Source: an uncultured Pelagibacteraceae bacterium (lineage in GTDB: Bacteria > Pseudomonadota > Alphaproteobacteria > Pelagibacterales > Pelagibacteraceae). From it: 64,000 nt of DNA. Location of the stretch: assembly GCA_902551755.1 (NCBI GenBank), contig CACDEB010000002.1, forward strand, positions 62,001 through 126,000, given 5' to 3'. Position 1 is the first letter of the stretch. Every line of letters starts with the position of its first letter. The translations under genes and the position numbers were made by a program. The notes beneath the pieces were generated by a model, which made no database searches, was not told the DNA's origin, and saw nothing but the letters and a program-made list of their open reading frames with translations. This document shows, piece after piece, positions 9,179 through 19,719 of the stretch.

Positions 9179-10554
9179 CCGTAAAAGAAATAAGCGCCAA
9201 TACCTAAAAAGGACAAAAAACCAATTACATCTGTGACAGTTGTTACAAAAACGCTTGATGCTATCGCTGGATCAATATTAAGTTTTTTTAAAGTCACCGG
9301 AATTAAAATGCCAAACAAGCCAGCAACAATCATATTTAATATCATCGATATAGAAATGATTATGGATAGAACATAATCTTTAAACCAAAATTGAACTATT
9401 AAAGCACTTATTATTGCAAAAATAATTCCGTTTAGAACTCCAATATTAAATTCTTTTAAAACAATTTTTAAAAAGTTACTATTTGTTAAATCATTTGTAG
9501 CTATACCACGAATAGTTACAGCTAGTGTTTGCATTCCAGCATTACCACCCATTGAAGCTACTATTGGCATTAAAAAAGCTAAAGCAACCATCTGTTCAAT
9601 AGTTGCACCAAATTTACTAATAACCCAAGTTGCTAAAAAGGCTGTAAAAAGATTTAGTAAAAGCCAATTAAATCGTCTTTGTGTTTTTTTAATTACCCCA
9701 TCAGTAATTTCTTCATCACCAACACCAGCTAGTCTTAGAGTGTCTTCCTCTGCCTCTTCTTTAAGAACAGTCAAAATGTCGTCACTAGTAATCATACCAA
9801 CTAACTTTTTTGTTTTATCAATTACAGCTGCTGAATTAAGATTGTAATTTTCGAAAAGTCTTCCAACTTCCTCTCTATCCATATCAACAGGAATAGTAAC
9901 TTGAGACTCCAGCATAATTTCAACCATTTTAGTTTCACGAGGTGTTCTTAAAACTTTTGAAGAAGGGACAGTTCCAAGAGGTTTAAATTCATTATCGATA
10001 ATATAAATTTCTAAAAATTGTTCAGGAAGATCTTTATTTTCTCTTAAATAATCAATTGTTTGTCCAACAGACCAATTGCTTGGAATAGCTGTAAATTCTC
10101 TCTGCATAATACGTGCAGCAGAGTCTTCGGGATAACTTAAACTTTCTAATAATGCAAATCTATCTTTAGGCGGTAAAGAACTTAAAACTTCATTTTTACT
10201 TTTTTCTTCAATATTTTCTAATATCTTTATAGCATTATCAGATTCTAAGTTTTTTAGAATAAATATTATAGAAGCGGTAGATAGTAATTTTATAATTTCA
10301 GATTGAATGTTTTCATTTAACTCAACAAATAATTCTGGATCTAATTTGAAATTATTCAATTTAATTAGATTTTCTCTATCGTCTTGACTTAGGTGTTCAA
10401 TGATATCTGCTGCATCAGCAGGGTGCATCTCTCTAAAAGAATTAGTAATAAAATTTACATCGTTTTTTTGAATTTTTTCTTCAATTACTTTGATATATTC
10501 TTTATTAAATTCAAAGTTTACTTTTTTATCGATTTTTTTTTTCAAATTGCTCAT
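9175..10554 (-). CDS. mgtE: magnesium transporter MgtE
   Basis: An inner-membrane Mg2+ channel of 459 residues. An N-terminal superhelical domain (roughly 20-140, with EMHPADAADIIEHL) is followed by a pair of CBS domains (about 140-265). The connecting helix then leads to five membrane helices, including the pore motif PIVASMGGNAGMQTLAVTIRGIA. The cytosolic domains normally sense Mg2+ and close the channel when it is plentiful. It is divergent from lipB, with 67 bases between the two starts. Confidence 0.95.
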   Translation of the reverse strand: MSNLKKKIDKKVNFEFNKEYIKVIEEKIQKNDVNFITNSFREMHPADAADIIEHLSQDDRENLIKLNNFKLDPELFVELNENIQSEIIKLLSTASIIFILKNLESDNAIKILENIEEKSKNEVLSSLPPKDRFALLESLSYPEDSAARIMQREFTAIPSNWSVGQTIDYLRENKDLPEQFLEIYIIDNEFKPLGTVPSSKVLRTPRETKMVEIMLESQVTIPVDMDREEVGRLFENYNLNSAAVIDKTKKLVGMITSDDILTVLKEEAEEDTLRLAGVGDEEITDGVIKKTQRRFNWLLLNLFTAFLATWVISKFGATIEQMVALAFLMPIVASMGGNAGMQTLAVTIRGIATNDLTNSNFLKIVLKEFNIGVLNGIIFAIISALIVQFWFKDYVLSIIISISMILNMIVAGLFGILIPVTLKKLNIDPAIASSVFVTTVTDVIGFLSFLGIGAYFFYG

Positions 10555-10621
10555 TTTAAATCCTATAAAAATTATTAGAACTATTAATACAAATTAAATA
10601 TAATACAATTTTTAAATTCTT

Positions 10622-11236
10622 ATGGAGATCAAAATATCAAAAAAACCAGTAAAATATGAAGAAGCTATTGAATATCTCGATGAAAGGGTTCATCAAGTTT
10701 CTCAGAAAAGAAATGAAGAATTAATTTGGTTTTTAGAACACAAATCTGTTTATACATGTGGTGTAAACTTTAACCAAAAAGATGTTTTAGATAAAAATGT
10801 AAAAATAGTTAAAACTAATAGAGGCGGCAAAATAACATGGCACGGTCCGGGACAATTGATTTGCTACTTTGTTATAGACATCTCTAAGAGAAAAAAAGAT
10901 ATAAGAAAATTTATAACAGTAATTGAAAATTCTATTATTGAAACTTTAAAAGATTTTAAGATTAGCTCTTTCAGTGATAGAAAAAATATAGGTATTTGGG
11001 TTTTGGATAAGAAAAAAGAAAAAAAAATTGCAGCAATAGGTTTTCGTGTAAAAAAATGGATTGCGTTTCATGGATTTTCGTTAAATCTTTCTAACAATCT
11101 GGATAATTATAAAAAGATAGTTCCATGTGGCATTTCTGATAAGGGTATTTCTAAGATTTATGATTTTAAAAAAATCCCAAAAGACAAAATGATTGATAGA
11201 CTCAAAATAAATCTTATTAACAATTTAAAATATTAA
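10622..11236 (+). CDS. lipB: octanoyl-[acyl-carrier-protein]:protein octanoyltransferase
   Basis: Transfers octanoyl groups from ACP to lipoate-dependent protein domains, the first step of lipoic acid synthesis. The 204-residue protein contains RGGKITWHGPGQLICYFVID, the conserved lysine in KKIAAIGFRV and the acyl-cysteine motif VPCGISDKGIS. The length is close to the family norm. Its last 20 bases overlap the convergent pseudouridine synthase gene. Confidence 0.95.
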   Translation: MEIKISKKPVKYEEAIEYLDERVHQVSQKRNEELIWFLEHKSVYTCGVNFNQKDVLDKNVKIVKTNRGGKITWHGPGQLICYFVIDISKRKKDIRKFITVIENSIIETLKDFKISSFSDRKNIGIWVLDKKKEKKIAAIGFRVKKWIAFHGFSLNLSNNLDNYKKIVPCGISDKGISKIYDFKKIPKDKMIDRLKINLINNLKY

Positions 11237-12134
11237 GTTTTTTTTTATTTAAATACTTGTTAAATGCAGCAGGTGGATTTGCTTTATAAAAGAATTTTTT
11301 ATTATTAATATAAAATTTCAAAGAGTAAGCATGTAACATAAGGACTTTGTCACTTTTAATTTTTTTATTTGATAGAATATATTTTTTATCTCCTACAATT
11401 GGATTATTAATTAAGGCTAATTGTTTTCTTAGCTGATGCTTCCTACCTGTTACTGGTTTAAGCTCAAGAAATGAAGTTGAATCTGTCTCGGAGAGAACTT
11501 TATAATAAGTAATTGCTTTCTCAATTTTCTTTTTATCATTTTCAAATGTAATAAGTTCATTTTTTAATTCACCCTTTTTTTTACTTATGTGACCATGACA
11601 TACAGCTAAATAAGTTTTATGAATTTTTCTTAGTCTAAATAAGGTTGTTAATAATCTTGCTGAGTTATGATTTTTAGAAATAATCATTATGCCAGATGTT
11701 TCTTTATCTAGTCTATGAACTGGAAAAGGTTTTGTTTCTTTAAAAAACTCACTAGACGCAAGTATATCTATTAAGTTCTTTTTTGATTTTGTTCCGCCTT
11801 GAACTGGAATACCGGGACTTTTATCTATTACGATAAAGTCATCATTATTTTCCAAGATCCTGTTCTCATGAACTTTTAAAAGTTTAGAAGAGGGTGAAAA
11901 TTTTTTACTTATTTCCTTATCTTTATAAACTTCAAATGAGAAATTAAAAAACTTTATTTTATCACCTGTTTTTAATTTATAAGAACTATTTACTTTTTTA
12001 ATATTAACTTTAATTTTACCTTTTCTTAAAGATTTTTCGATTAATGATTGTGGTAGAGAAGCTACGTTATTTCTTATCCACCTATCTATACGCATTCCTG
12101 AATAAATTTCCTTAATAATGTAGGACTTATCCAT
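11217..12134 (-). CDS. rluC: RluC/RluD-type 23S rRNA pseudouridine synthase
   Basis: A 305-residue protein with an N-terminal S4 RNA-binding domain (about residues 12-75) and an RluA-family catalytic domain. The catalytic Asp lies in HRLDKETSGIMIISKN, followed by TGRKHQLRKQLA. It isomerises specific uridines of 23S rRNA. RluC is the best guess from the S4 domain and size; RluD-like specificity cannot be excluded. It lies seven bases downstream of rplQ on the same strand and may be the last gene of the ribosomal superoperon. Confidence 0.82.
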   Translation of the reverse strand: MDKSYIIKEIYSGMRIDRWIRNNVASLPQSLIEKSLRKGKIKVNIKKVNSSYKLKTGDKIKFFNFSFEVYKDKEISKKFSPSSKLLKVHENRILENNDDFIVIDKSPGIPVQGGTKSKKNLIDILASSEFFKETKPFPVHRLDKETSGIMIISKNHNSARLLTTLFRLRKIHKTYLAVCHGHISKKKGELKNELITFENDKKKIEKAITYYKVLSETDSTSFLELKPVTGRKHQLRKQLALINNPIVGDKKYILSNKKIKSDKVLMLHAYSLKFYINNKKFFYKANPPAAFNKYLNKKKLNILNC

Positions 12135-12141
12135 TATTTAG

Positions 12142-12582
12142 TTATGCTGTGGCTGATTTTTTTTCCTCTGTCTTCGCAGTTTTATCTTGTGATTTCTTTT
12201 TCTTAAATTTTCTTTTTGCTTCGACATCTCTATCTACAAATTCTATTACAGCTAATGGCGCATTATCACCGTATCTAAATCCAGCTTTTACAATTCTAGT
12301 GTATCCTCCAGATCTTTTTTCATATCTTTTAGATAAAGTTTTTATAACTTTGTTTGCATTAGTTTTATCTTGAAGTTTAGATACTAATCTCTTAGTATTT
12401 TGAAGATTTTTTTTCTTGCCTAAGCTTATAATTTTATCAGCTTGTGGCTTTAGTACTTTTGCTTTAGGTAAGGTAGTAATTATTTGCTCGTATTTAATCA
12501 AATTATTCAGCATATTTTTAATTAAAGCTTTTCTATGCTCAGATGTTCTATTAAGTTTTTTATAACCAAACCTATGTCTCAT
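12142..12582 (-). CDS. rplQ: 50S ribosomal protein L17
   Basis: A large-subunit protein of 146 residues beginning MRHRFGYKKLNRTSEHRKAL, the invariant L17 N-terminus. The final 25 or so residues are a Lys/Glu-rich tail beyond the usual bacterial length. It follows rpoA by two bases, the usual end of the alpha operon. Confidence 0.97.
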   Translation of the reverse strand: MRHRFGYKKLNRTSEHRKALIKNMLNNLIKYEQIITTLPKAKVLKPQADKIISLGKKKNLQNTKRLVSKLQDKTNANKVIKTLSKRYEKRSGGYTRIVKAGFRYGDNAPLAVIEFVDRDVEAKRKFKKKKSQDKTAKTEEKKSATA

Positions 12583-12584
12583 TA

Positions 12585-13613
12585 TTAAATACTTTCCTCT
12601 AACTTTTTAGATAATTCAGCTATATTGTCTGGTGGCCAATTAGGTATTTCCATACCTAGATATAATGACATGCCATTTAAAACTTCTTTTATTTCATTGA
12701 GAGATTTTCTTCCAAAATTTGGTGTTCTTAACATTTCACCTTCCGACTTTTGAACTAAATCACCAATATAAATAATATTATCATTTTTAAGGCAGTTCAT
12801 AGACCTTACAGAAAGCTCTAATTCATCAACTTTTCTTAATAAGTTTTTGTTAAATTCTGGTTCACTTGGTTTTTCAGTAATAGTAACTTCTTGAGGTTCA
12901 TCAAAATTAACAAACATTCCTAATTGATCTTGAAATATTCTAGCCGAATAAGCTAATGCATCTTCTGCTGAGATAGAGCCATTAGTTTCTATTTCCATAG
13001 TTAATTTGTCATAATCTAAAGCTTTACCTTCTCTAGCAGTGCTAACAGAATAAGATACTTTTTTAACTGGACTAAAAAGTGAGTCTATAGGTATAAGACC
13101 TAAAGGTGGTTCATCTGGTTTGTTAAGTTCAGCAGGTACATAACCTTTTCCATTCCCTATTGTCATCTCCATGTGGAAATTTGTATTTTCATCTAAGTTA
13201 CAAATTACCAAGTCCGGATTTAAAATTTCTATTTCATTAATCTTTGTTATATCAGATGCTTTAATTACTCCTGGGCCTTTTACATCTAACACTAATTTTT
13301 TTGAACCCTCAGAGGTACTCTTTAATGCTAAAGATTTAACATTAAGAACGATATCAGTTACATCTTCTCTTACTCCTTTAATAGAAGTAAACTCATGAAG
13401 CACTCCGTCAATTTGAATTGCTGTTACAGCGGTACCTCTTATTGAAGATAATAAGATCCTCCTTAACGAGTTACCTAAAGTTAAACCATAACCTTTTTCA
13501 AGTGGTTCAGCTACAATTTTTGCGTATGATTTATCATCATTTAAATTAATATCCAACTTTCCAGGTTTAATTAATGATTTCCAATTTTTTAAATTTACAT
13601 TAGCTGTTTCCAT
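12585..13613 (-). CDS. rpoA: RNA polymerase alpha subunit
   Basis: A 342-residue subunit. The N-terminal dimerisation and assembly domain contains [22 protein letters not shown] linker leads to the C-terminal UP-element and activator-binding domain, with [15 protein letters not shown] and [16 protein letters not shown]. The C-terminal helix-hairpin-helix domain is intact, so promoter UP elements should be usable in this organism. Its start abuts the rpsK stop. Confidence 0.98.
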   Translation of the reverse strand: METANVNLKNWKSLIKPGKLDINLNDDKSYAKIVAEPLEKGYGLTLGNSLRRILLSSIRGTAVTAIQIDGVLHEFTSIKGVREDVTDIVLNVKSLALKSTSEGSKKLVLDVKGPGVIKASDITKINEIEILNPDLVICNLDENTNFHMEMTIGNGKGYVPAELNKPDEPPLGLIPIDSLFSPVKKVSYSVSTAREGKALDYDKLTMEIETNGSISAEDALAYSARIFQDQLGMFVNFDEPQEVTITEKPSEPEFNKNLLRKVDELELSVRSMNCLKNDNIIYIGDLVQKSEGEMLRTPNFGRKSLNEIKEVLNGMSLYLGMEIPNWPPDNIAELSKKLEESI

Positions 13614-14059
13614 TAAACTCTCCTTTTTTTTGGTGGTCTTGTTCCATTATGAGGCATTGGTGTAGTATCTTTGATTGACAAAATTTTAAAACCTCTTGCT
13701 TGTAATGCCCGCAAAGCAGTTTCTCTTCCTGAACCCGGTCCTTTAATTTCAACCGTTAAAGTTTTCATACCATACTCTAAAGCCTTCGATGCAGCTGAGT
13801 CAGCTGCTATTTGTGCTGCGTATGGTGTTGATTTTCTAGAACCTTTAAAACCCTTTTGTCCAGCAGACGCCCAGGATACGACATTACCTTGAGTATCAGC
13901 TATTGATACAATTGTATTATTAAACGTTGACTGAACATAAGCTATTCCATTTACGATATTTTTTTTTACTTTTTTCTTTTTAGAGTAAGAACTTTTTTTA
14001 ACTGATTTTACCTCAGTTTTCTCGTCAACTTTTTTTTCTACTTTTTTCTTGTCAGCCAT
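13613..14059 (-). CDS. rpsK: 30S ribosomal protein S11
   Basis: A platform protein of the small subunit, 148 residues. The conserved core [17 protein letters not shown] to [12 protein letters not shown] is standard. It is preceded by an unusually long Lys-rich N-terminal extension of about 25 residues that other bacterial S11 proteins mostly lack. Five bases separate it from rpsM. Confidence 0.97.
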   Translation of the reverse strand: MADKKKVEKKVDEKTEVKSVKKSSYSKKKKVKKNIVNGIAYVQSTFNNTIVSIADTQGNVVSWASAGQKGFKGSRKSTPYAAQIAADSAASKALEYGMKTLTVEIKGPGSGRETALRALQARGFKILSIKDTTPMPHNGTRPPKKRRV

Positions 14060-14064
14060 TTAAA

Positions 14065-14448
14065 CTATTTCTTTAATGGTGTTAATTTTTTACCTGCAAT
14101 AGCAATTGCTTTACCTTTTCTCGTTCTAGCATTACATCTGGTTCTTTGTCCTCTTACAGGTAATTTTTTTTTATGTCGAAAACCTCTATAGCAAGCAAGA
14201 TCAATTAATCTTTTTATGCTCATTGAATTTTCTCTTCTCAAATCTCCTTCAACTGTAAAATGCTGATCGATATACTCCCTAATTTTTAGAATTTGGTCGT
14301 CAGTTAGTTCATTCACTCTCTTTGATTTTGGTATTTCTAGTTCTTTACAGATTTGTTTAGAAAACTTGTTCCCTATACCATAAATATATGTTAGTCCAAT
14401 TTGGACGATTTTATTCTGTGGGATATTAACACCTGCAATTCGAGCCAT
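14065..14448 (-). CDS. rpsM: 30S ribosomal protein S13
   Basis: A head protein of the small subunit that contacts the P-site tRNA and forms intersubunit bridges. It has 127 residues, starts [13 protein letters not shown] and ends in the [16 protein letters not shown] basic tail. No rpmJ (L36) lies between secY and rpsM; adk is there instead, as in other alphaproteobacteria. Confidence 0.97.
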   Translation of the reverse strand: MARIAGVNIPQNKIVQIGLTYIYGIGNKFSKQICKELEIPKSKRVNELTDDQILKIREYIDQHFTVEGDLRRENSMSIKRLIDLACYRGFRHKKKLPVRGQRTRCNARTRKGKAIAIAGKKLTPLKK

Positions 14449-14502
14449 AATTTGAGATAAAATTTAGCCTTTTATATAAGATGAAAATTTAAAGTCAACT
14501 TT

Positions 14503-15066
14503 TTATAACTTTAAAAAGCCCTTAATTTGCTCACTTATTTGATCAATTTCCAGGTTTCCATCAAGCTTATAAAAGTTTTGTTTAGATGAATAATAATCTA
14601 ATACTGGAGAGGTTGTTTTTAAATAAGTGTCATATCTTTTTAGAATTATATCTAAGTCATCATCTTCCCTTTTTTCTTCAACTTTCCTCTTCTCAATTCT
14701 TTGAATTATGGTTTCTTTGTTTACTTCAAGAAAAAAAATAAAGTCAATTTGTTGTTTAGACTCTGTCAACAATAAATCTAAATTTTTTGCTTGTTCAATA
14801 GTTCTTGGATAACCATCAAATATTAACTTTCCTTTTTTTGAGCTATCAAAAACTACTTTTTTCATAAGGCTATTAACAATTTCATCGTCAACAAATTTAC
14901 CTTCATTCATATAACTTATAATTTTCTTACCAATTTCTGTTTCTTTTTTGATTTCATCCCTTAACATATCACCTGTTGAGATTTGAAAATTGTTTAATAT
15001 TTTAACGAGAAATTTTGCTTGAGTACCTTTACCTGCGCCTGGAGGACCAAATAAAATTACGTTCAC
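14503..15066 (-). CDS. adk: adenylate kinase, short form
   Basis: Interconverts ATP plus AMP and two ADP. At 187 residues it is the short form with a truncated LID, compared with about 214 residues for the long bacterial form. The P-loop is FGPPGAGKGTQAKF at the N-terminus. FDGYPRTIEQAKNL is the AMP-binding segment, with Tyr where Phe is usual in GFPRT. It sits between secY and rpsM, with a 54-base gap to rpsM. Confidence 0.96.
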   Translation of the reverse strand: MNVILFGPPGAGKGTQAKFLVKILNNFQISTGDMLRDEIKKETEIGKKIISYMNEGKFVDDEIVNSLMKKVVFDSSKKGKLIFDGYPRTIEQAKNLDLLLTESKQQIDFIFFLEVNKETIIQRIEKRKVEEKREDDDLDIILKRYDTYLKTTSPVLDYYSSKQNFYKLDGNLEIDQISEQIKGFLKL

Positions 15067-15068
15067 TA

Positions 15069-16349
15069 CTATCTTCCAAATTTAGTTTTTTTAATAAGTT
15101 GTTCGTACTGTGCACTCATTAATCTAGTCTGGATTTGGGTTACAGTATCAATTGCTACAACTACGACAATTAAAACTGAAGCACCGCCTAAATAAAAAGG
15201 TATAGGATAGTTTGCTATTAGAAATTCTGGCATTAAACAAACTAACGTTAAATATAATGCTCCAATAGTTGTAAGTCTTGTTAAAATTTCCTCTATGTAT
15301 CTTGCGGTACTTTCTCCTGGTCTAATCCCTGGCACAAATCCACCATATTTTCTTAAATTCTCAGCAGTTTCATCTGGATTGAATACAAGTGAAGTGTAAA
15401 AAAAAGTGAAAAAGATTATTCCAGAAGCATATAAAATCATATATAGAGGCTGTCCTTGTGAAAAGAAAGATAAAAAAGTTGATACGCTGTCACTCTCAGT
15501 AACATTAAAATTTGTAAGTGTGGCAGGTAACAGTAATATAGCGGAAGCGAAAATTGCTGGTATCACGCCTGCTGTGTTTATTTTTAAAGGAAGATGAGAA
15601 GAGTCTCCTCCATACATCTTATTACCCATTTGTCTCTTAGGATAGTTTATTAATATTTTTCTTAAAGCTCTCTCCATAAAAACAATGAACATTATTGTAG
15701 CTATTAAAAGGATAAAAATAAAAATTATCATTGTCGATGATATGGCCCCTGTTCTACCTAACTCGAATGTAGTAACTAATGCTCTGGGAATTTCTGCAAC
15801 AATACCAGAAAAGATGATTAACGAAATTCCATTACCTATTCCTCTTTGAGTAATTTGTTCACCTAACCACATTAAAAAAATTGTACCAGCTACGATTGTT
15901 GTTACAGTAGTGATCTTGAAAAATATACCTGGATTAATAACTAAATTTTCTGATGCTTCTAAACCAACAGATAATCCATAACCTTGGATAGTTGCTAGAA
16001 GAACTGTTCCATATCTTGTAATTTGTGTAATTTTTTGTCTTCCGATTGTACCCTGACTTTTTAAATTTTTAAAATAATCTGAAACTCCTGTAAGCAATTG
16101 AACTATAATTGAAGATGAGATGTAAGGCATTATTCCTAATGCAAATATCGCCATACGACTTACCGCACCACCTGCAAAAACATTAAACATGCCAAGTAGG
16201 CCTTTTTGATTTCCTTCCATCATAATTTTCAGTTGATCAGGGTCTATACCAGGTAAAGGAACAAATGTTCCAAATCTGTAAACTGCTAGAATTAATATAG
16301 TAAAAATTATACGATTTCTTAAATCGTTATTTTGTGTCATTGTACTCAT
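15069..16349 (-). CDS. secY: preprotein translocase subunit SecY
   Basis: The pore subunit of the SecYEG translocon in the inner membrane, with 426 residues and about ten membrane segments. FGTFVPLPGIDP near the N-terminus, GIGNGISLIIF and GFVPGIRPGESTARYIE are family hallmarks. It follows rplO by ten bases. Its partner secE lies 23 kb upstream in the same block. Confidence 0.97.
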   Translation of the reverse strand: MSTMTQNNDLRNRIIFTILILAVYRFGTFVPLPGIDPDQLKIMMEGNQKGLLGMFNVFAGGAVSRMAIFALGIMPYISSSIIVQLLTGVSDYFKNLKSQGTIGRQKITQITRYGTVLLATIQGYGLSVGLEASENLVINPGIFFKITTVTTIVAGTIFLMWLGEQITQRGIGNGISLIIFSGIVAEIPRALVTTFELGRTGAISSTMIIFIFILLIATIMFIVFMERALRKILINYPKRQMGNKMYGGDSSHLPLKINTAGVIPAIFASAILLLPATLTNFNVTESDSVSTFLSFFSQGQPLYMILYASGIIFFTFFYTSLVFNPDETAENLRKYGGFVPGIRPGESTARYIEEILTRLTTIGALYLTLVCLMPEFLIANYPIPFYLGGASVLIVVVVAIDTVTQIQTRLMSAQYEQLIKKTKFGR

Positions 16350-16359
16350 ATTATTTTAT

Positions 16360-16812
16360 TTATTTGCTCTCTAAGATTTTAATTGTTGAGCCATTCTTTG
16401 AAAGTTTTTCTTTTGCTGAATTAGATAAATAATGTACTTCTAAATTTAACTTGTCTTTGATTTCACCTTGGCCAAGTATTTTTATTTTTTCGTATTTTTT
16501 TTTTAAGATTTTAGAACTATGTAAATATTTTATATCTATCTTTTCAGATGATTTTATTCTTTTTGACTCTATAAACAGTTGCAAATCACCTAAGTTTAAT
16601 TTTCCTATTTTATTTTTATTGATTGAATTAAAACCTCTTTTGGGTAATCTTCTATATAAAGGCATTTGTCCGCCTTCAAAACTTTTAATTGCAACACCAG
16701 ATCTTGATTTTTGTCCTTTAACACCTCTTCCAGAAGTTTTACCTTTTCCAGATCCAATACCTCTCCCAACCCTGATTTTTTTAGTTTTCAATTTAGTTAA
16801 TCCATTAAGCAT
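16360..16812 (-). CDS. rplO: 50S ribosomal protein L15
   Basis: A large-subunit protein of 150 residues. The Gly/Arg-rich N-terminal arm [20 protein letters not shown] is diagnostic. It lies two bases after rpsE with no rpmD (L30) in between, although L30 usually sits there. Confidence 0.97.
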   Translation of the reverse strand: MLNGLTKLKTKKIRVGRGIGSGKGKTSGRGVKGQKSRSGVAIKSFEGGQMPLYRRLPKRGFNSINKNKIGKLNLGDLQLFIESKRIKSSEKIDIKYLHSSKILKKKYEKIKILGQGEIKDKLNLEVHYLSNSAKEKLSKNGSTIKILESK

Positions 16813-16814
16813 CG

Positions 16815-17315
16815 TTAACCTCTTTTTTCTATTATTTCTGAAATTTTCTTATTTCTGATAATTGATATTTGTTTTGGAGAATTTTGTTTTTTTAAAGCTT
16901 TAAGACATGCTCTAATAACATTGTGGGGATTTGCAGTTCCTAATGATTTGGCAACGATGTCTTTTATGCCTAGCACTTCACATACAGCTCTTACAGGTCC
17001 ACCAGCAATAATACCAGTTCCTTTTGGTGCTGCTCTCATTTTGATTTTTCCAGCGCCGTCTTTACCAGAAACATCATGATGAATAGTTCTCCCCTCTCTT
17101 AAAGGTATTTGAATTAGATTTCTTCTAGCCATTTCATTTGCTTTTTTTATGGCATCAGGAACTTGTTTTGATTTTGCATGCGCAATACCAATTTTTCCAC
17201 TTTGATTTCCAACAACTACTAATGCAGAAAAACCAAATCTTCTACCACCCTTAACAACTTTTGTAATTCTGTTTACGTGAACAAGTTTTTCTATAAATTC
17301 ATTTTCTTTAGACAT
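16815..17315 (-). CDS. rpsE: 30S ribosomal protein S5
   Basis: A 166-residue decoding-centre protein important for accuracy. The double-stranded RNA-binding N-terminal part has [19 protein letters not shown], and the C-terminal domain has [13 protein letters not shown]. It is directly followed by rplO, a sign that rpmD has been lost from this position. Confidence 0.97.
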   Translation of the reverse strand: MSKENEFIEKLVHVNRITKVVKGGRRFGFSALVVVGNQSGKIGIAHAKSKQVPDAIKKANEMARRNLIQIPLREGRTIHHDVSGKDGAGKIKMRAAPKGTGIIAGGPVRAVCEVLGIKDIVAKSLGTANPHNVIRACLKALKKQNSPKQISIIRNKKISEIIEKRG

Positions 17316-17316
17316 A

Positions 17317-17673
17317 TTAAAATTCCATTCCGTTTTTTCTTAATGTTTCAGCAAAAATCTTTACTCTTCCGTGGTACTTAAATTGCCCTCTATCAAAATA
17401 AATTTTCTTGATGTTTTTTTCTACTGCCTTTTTAGCCAATTTCTCAGCAACTTGTTTTGAAAGTTCAGTTTTATTTACTTTGTTTGCAGATTTCATACCT
17501 TTTTCATTAGATGAAGCAGACAGAATAGTCTTGCTATTTGCATCATCAATTATTTGCGCAGATATATTTTTTAAACTTCTAGATACACTTAATCTATAAC
17601 GATCATTTTTAGAATTTCTCTTAAGTTTATTTCTCACTCTAAATCTTTTTCTTTGTAACGTGCTTAATTTCAT
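17317..17673 (-). CDS. rplR: 50S ribosomal protein L18
   Basis: A 5S-rRNA-binding protein of 118 residues. The central block [17 protein letters not shown] and the [17 protein letters not shown] end match the family. It abuts rplF and is separated from rpsE by one base. Confidence 0.97.
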   Translation of the reverse strand: MKLSTLQRKRFRVRNKLKRNSKNDRYRLSVSRSLKNISAQIIDDANSKTILSASSNEKGMKSANKVNKTELSKQVAEKLAKKAVEKNIKKIYFDRGQFKYHGRVKIFAETLRKNGMEF

Positions 17674-18212
17674 TATTTCTTTTTACCTTCTTTTCTTAAA
17701 ATATATTGGCCTTTTTCTTTAATTCCTTTTCCTTTATAGGGTTCAGGAGGTCTAAATGATTTAATTTTTGATGCAATCATGCCAACTTTTTGCTTATCAA
17801 CACCTGATATTTTAATAGTTGTTTGTTTTTCAACTAAAATTTTTACATCTTCGGGAATATCAAAATTAATATCATGACTAAAGCCTAGTTGAAGATTCAA
17901 TTGTTTTCCTTTTAATGCTGCTCTGTAACCTACGCCACTTAGCTCAAGTACTTTTTCAAAACCTACACTAGTTCCTATTATTGCATTATTAATTAGACTT
18001 CTATTCATTCCCCATAATCTTTTTGTATCATCGTCTAGTTTCTTTGGTTTTATTGAAACATTTTTACCATCATCGATTTTAAAATCGAACATCTCTAAAT
18101 TAATTTTTAACTTTTGTTTACCCAGAGGACCTTCAATATTGATATCCGATCCTGCTAAAGCAACTTTGACCTTCTCTGGGATATTAATACTTATTTTACC
18201 TATTTTAGACAT
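17673..18212 (-). CDS. rplF: 50S ribosomal protein L6
   Basis: A 179-residue protein with two copies of the L6 fold, near the factor-binding site of the large subunit. The C-terminal motif [24 protein letters not shown] is diagnostic. Start and stop codons overlap the neighbouring rpsH and rplR by one base. Confidence 0.97.
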   Translation of the reverse strand: MSKIGKISINIPEKVKVALAGSDINIEGPLGKQKLKINLEMFDFKIDDGKNVSIKPKKLDDDTKRLWGMNRSLINNAIIGTSVGFEKVLELSGVGYRAALKGKQLNLQLGFSHDINFDIPEDVKILVEKQTTIKISGVDKQKVGMIASKIKSFRPPEPYKGKGIKEKGQYILRKEGKKK

Positions 18213-18607
18213 TAAAATACCTTACAAATTATTTCTCCACCAACTTTTTGTTTTCTTGCATCTATATCTGTCATAACACCTTTTGGCGTAGATATAATCG
18301 CAATCCCTAAACCATTATTAATTTTTGGTAGGCTTTGTGCGCTAGAAAAAACTCTTCTACCTGGTTTTGATACTCTTTCGATTACACTTATTACCGGAGA
18401 TCCGGAATTATACTTTAGATCAATAATCAAAACTTGTTTGTTTTCATTTTTATCGACGTTAAACCCATTAATATAACCTTCGTTTTTTAAAACATCTGCA
18501 ATCTTCATCTTAAAATTTGATGAAGGCATTTCTACTTTTTTATGATTTCTTAGTTGCGAGTTTTTTATTCTCGCTAGCATATCTCCTATCGGATCTGTTA
18601 AACTCAT
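18212..18607 (-). CDS. rpsH: 30S ribosomal protein S8
   Basis: A 131-residue primary 16S-rRNA-binding protein that begins SLTDPIGDMLARIKN and carries the C-terminal GVMTDIDARKQKVGGEIIC motif. In enterobacteria S8 represses the spc operon at the rplX/rplE region; whether that control exists here is not visible. Confidence 0.97.
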   Translation of the reverse strand: MSLTDPIGDMLARIKNSQLRNHKKVEMPSSNFKMKIADVLKNEGYINGFNVDKNENKQVLIIDLKYNSGSPVISVIERVSKPGRRVFSSAQSLPKINNGLGIAIISTPKGVMTDIDARKQKVGGEIICKVF

Positions 18608-18620
18608 ATAATTTTCCTTT

Positions 18621-18926
18621 CTACCAACTTGATTTTATCATACCAGGAATTTTACCCTGCAAACCTAGTTGTCTAAGAGCTATTCTTGATATTCTTAATT
18701 TTCTGTAAACACCATGTGGTCTACCTGTAATTTCACATCTATTTCTTACTCTAGTCTTTGCCGAATTTCTTGGTAATTTTGATAATTTTTGTTGAGCTTT
18801 AAACCTTTCCTCTAAAGGCAATTTTTTATTCATTATAATTAGTTTTAGTTTTTTTCTTTTTGCATAAAATCTATCTGACAACTTTCTTCTTCTATTATTC
18901 TTATTTATTGAACTGAGTTTAGCCAT
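18621..18926 (-). CDS. rpsN: 30S ribosomal protein S14, zinc-free form
   Basis: A 101-residue S14 of the long form without zinc-binding CxxC pairs. The C-terminal [20 protein letters not shown] and [14 protein letters not shown] are diagnostic. It abuts rplE. Confidence 0.97.
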   Translation of the reverse strand: MAKLSSINKNNRRRKLSDRFYAKRKKLKLIIMNKKLPLEERFKAQQKLSKLPRNSAKTRVRNRCEITGRPHGVYRKLRISRIALRQLGLQGKIPGMIKSSW

Positions 18927-19480
18927 TAGTTGCTCCTTTCTTCTTTAAATGGAAAATTAAATTTCTTTAATAATTCTAAGCTATGTTCTTTAGAGTTTGA
19001 TTTTATTACAATTGTAATATCTAAACCTCTTATTTTGTCTACCTTATCAAAATTTACTTCAGGAAATATTATATGCTCCTTAACACCAAAGGTGAAATTA
19101 CCAAACTTGTCAATACCTTTTGATGAAAGACCTCTAAAATCTTTTATTCTTGGAAGCGCAATATTTACAAGTCTATCTATAAATTCATACATTTTATTTT
19201 TTCGTAAAGTGACCTTAAGTCCAGCTTTCGTATCTTTACGAGTTTTAAAATTTGAAATCGACTTTTTAAACTTCGTTGAGACTGGTTTTTGTCCAGCAAT
19301 TTTAGCTAAATCCTCTTCGCAAGATTTAAATATTTTTGAATCGTTTCCATCTATCCCTAGACCCATGTTTAAAACAACTTTTTCAAATTTAGGTGCCATA
19401 TTAAGATTTTTAAAACCATATTTCTCCTTAAGATTGGTTTTAATTTCTTTGTGATATAGTGTTTTTAGTCTTGGTATCAT
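18926..19480 (-). CDS. rplE: 50S ribosomal protein L5
   Basis: A 184-residue 5S-rRNA-binding protein of the central protuberance. [25 protein letters not shown] and the C-terminal GLDITIVI strand match the family. It overlaps rplX by four bases. Confidence 0.97.
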   Translation of the reverse strand: MIPRLKTLYHKEIKTNLKEKYGFKNLNMAPKFEKVVLNMGLGIDGNDSKIFKSCEEDLAKIAGQKPVSTKFKKSISNFKTRKDTKAGLKVTLRKNKMYEFIDRLVNIALPRIKDFRGLSSKGIDKFGNFTFGVKEHIIFPEVNFDKVDKIRGLDITIVIKSNSKEHSLELLKKFNFPFKEERSN

Positions 19481-19719
19481 TTTTTAACTGCCTTTTTTTT
19501 TTCTTTTTTTTCATCTAATTTAAGATTTGATAAATGAACAAAATTTTCTTTATCAACAATTCCACCTTTTCTTTCTTTCGTAGTTTTTAGATGTTTTTTT
19601 ATCATGTTTATTCCTTTAATCTTTGCTCTATTCCTCTTTCTATCTAATTCTATAATCTCACCAGTTTTATTTTTATCCTTTCCAACAAGCACTTTGACAT
19701 TTGAGCCTTTCTTAATCAT
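19477..19719 (-). CDS. rplX: 50S ribosomal protein L24, short
   Basis: An assembly-initiator protein with an N-terminal KOW motif ([20 protein letters not shown]). Only 80 residues are present, against about 104 in typical bacteria. The normal C-terminal globular segment after HLSNLKLD is replaced by a short Lys-rich tail. The stop overlaps the rplE start, so this is a true short form rather than a frameshift. Confidence 0.94.
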   Translation of the reverse strand: MIKKGSNVKVLVGKDKNKTGEIIELDRKRNRAKIKGINMIKKHLKTTKERKGGIVDKENFVHLSNLKLDEKKEKKKAVKK

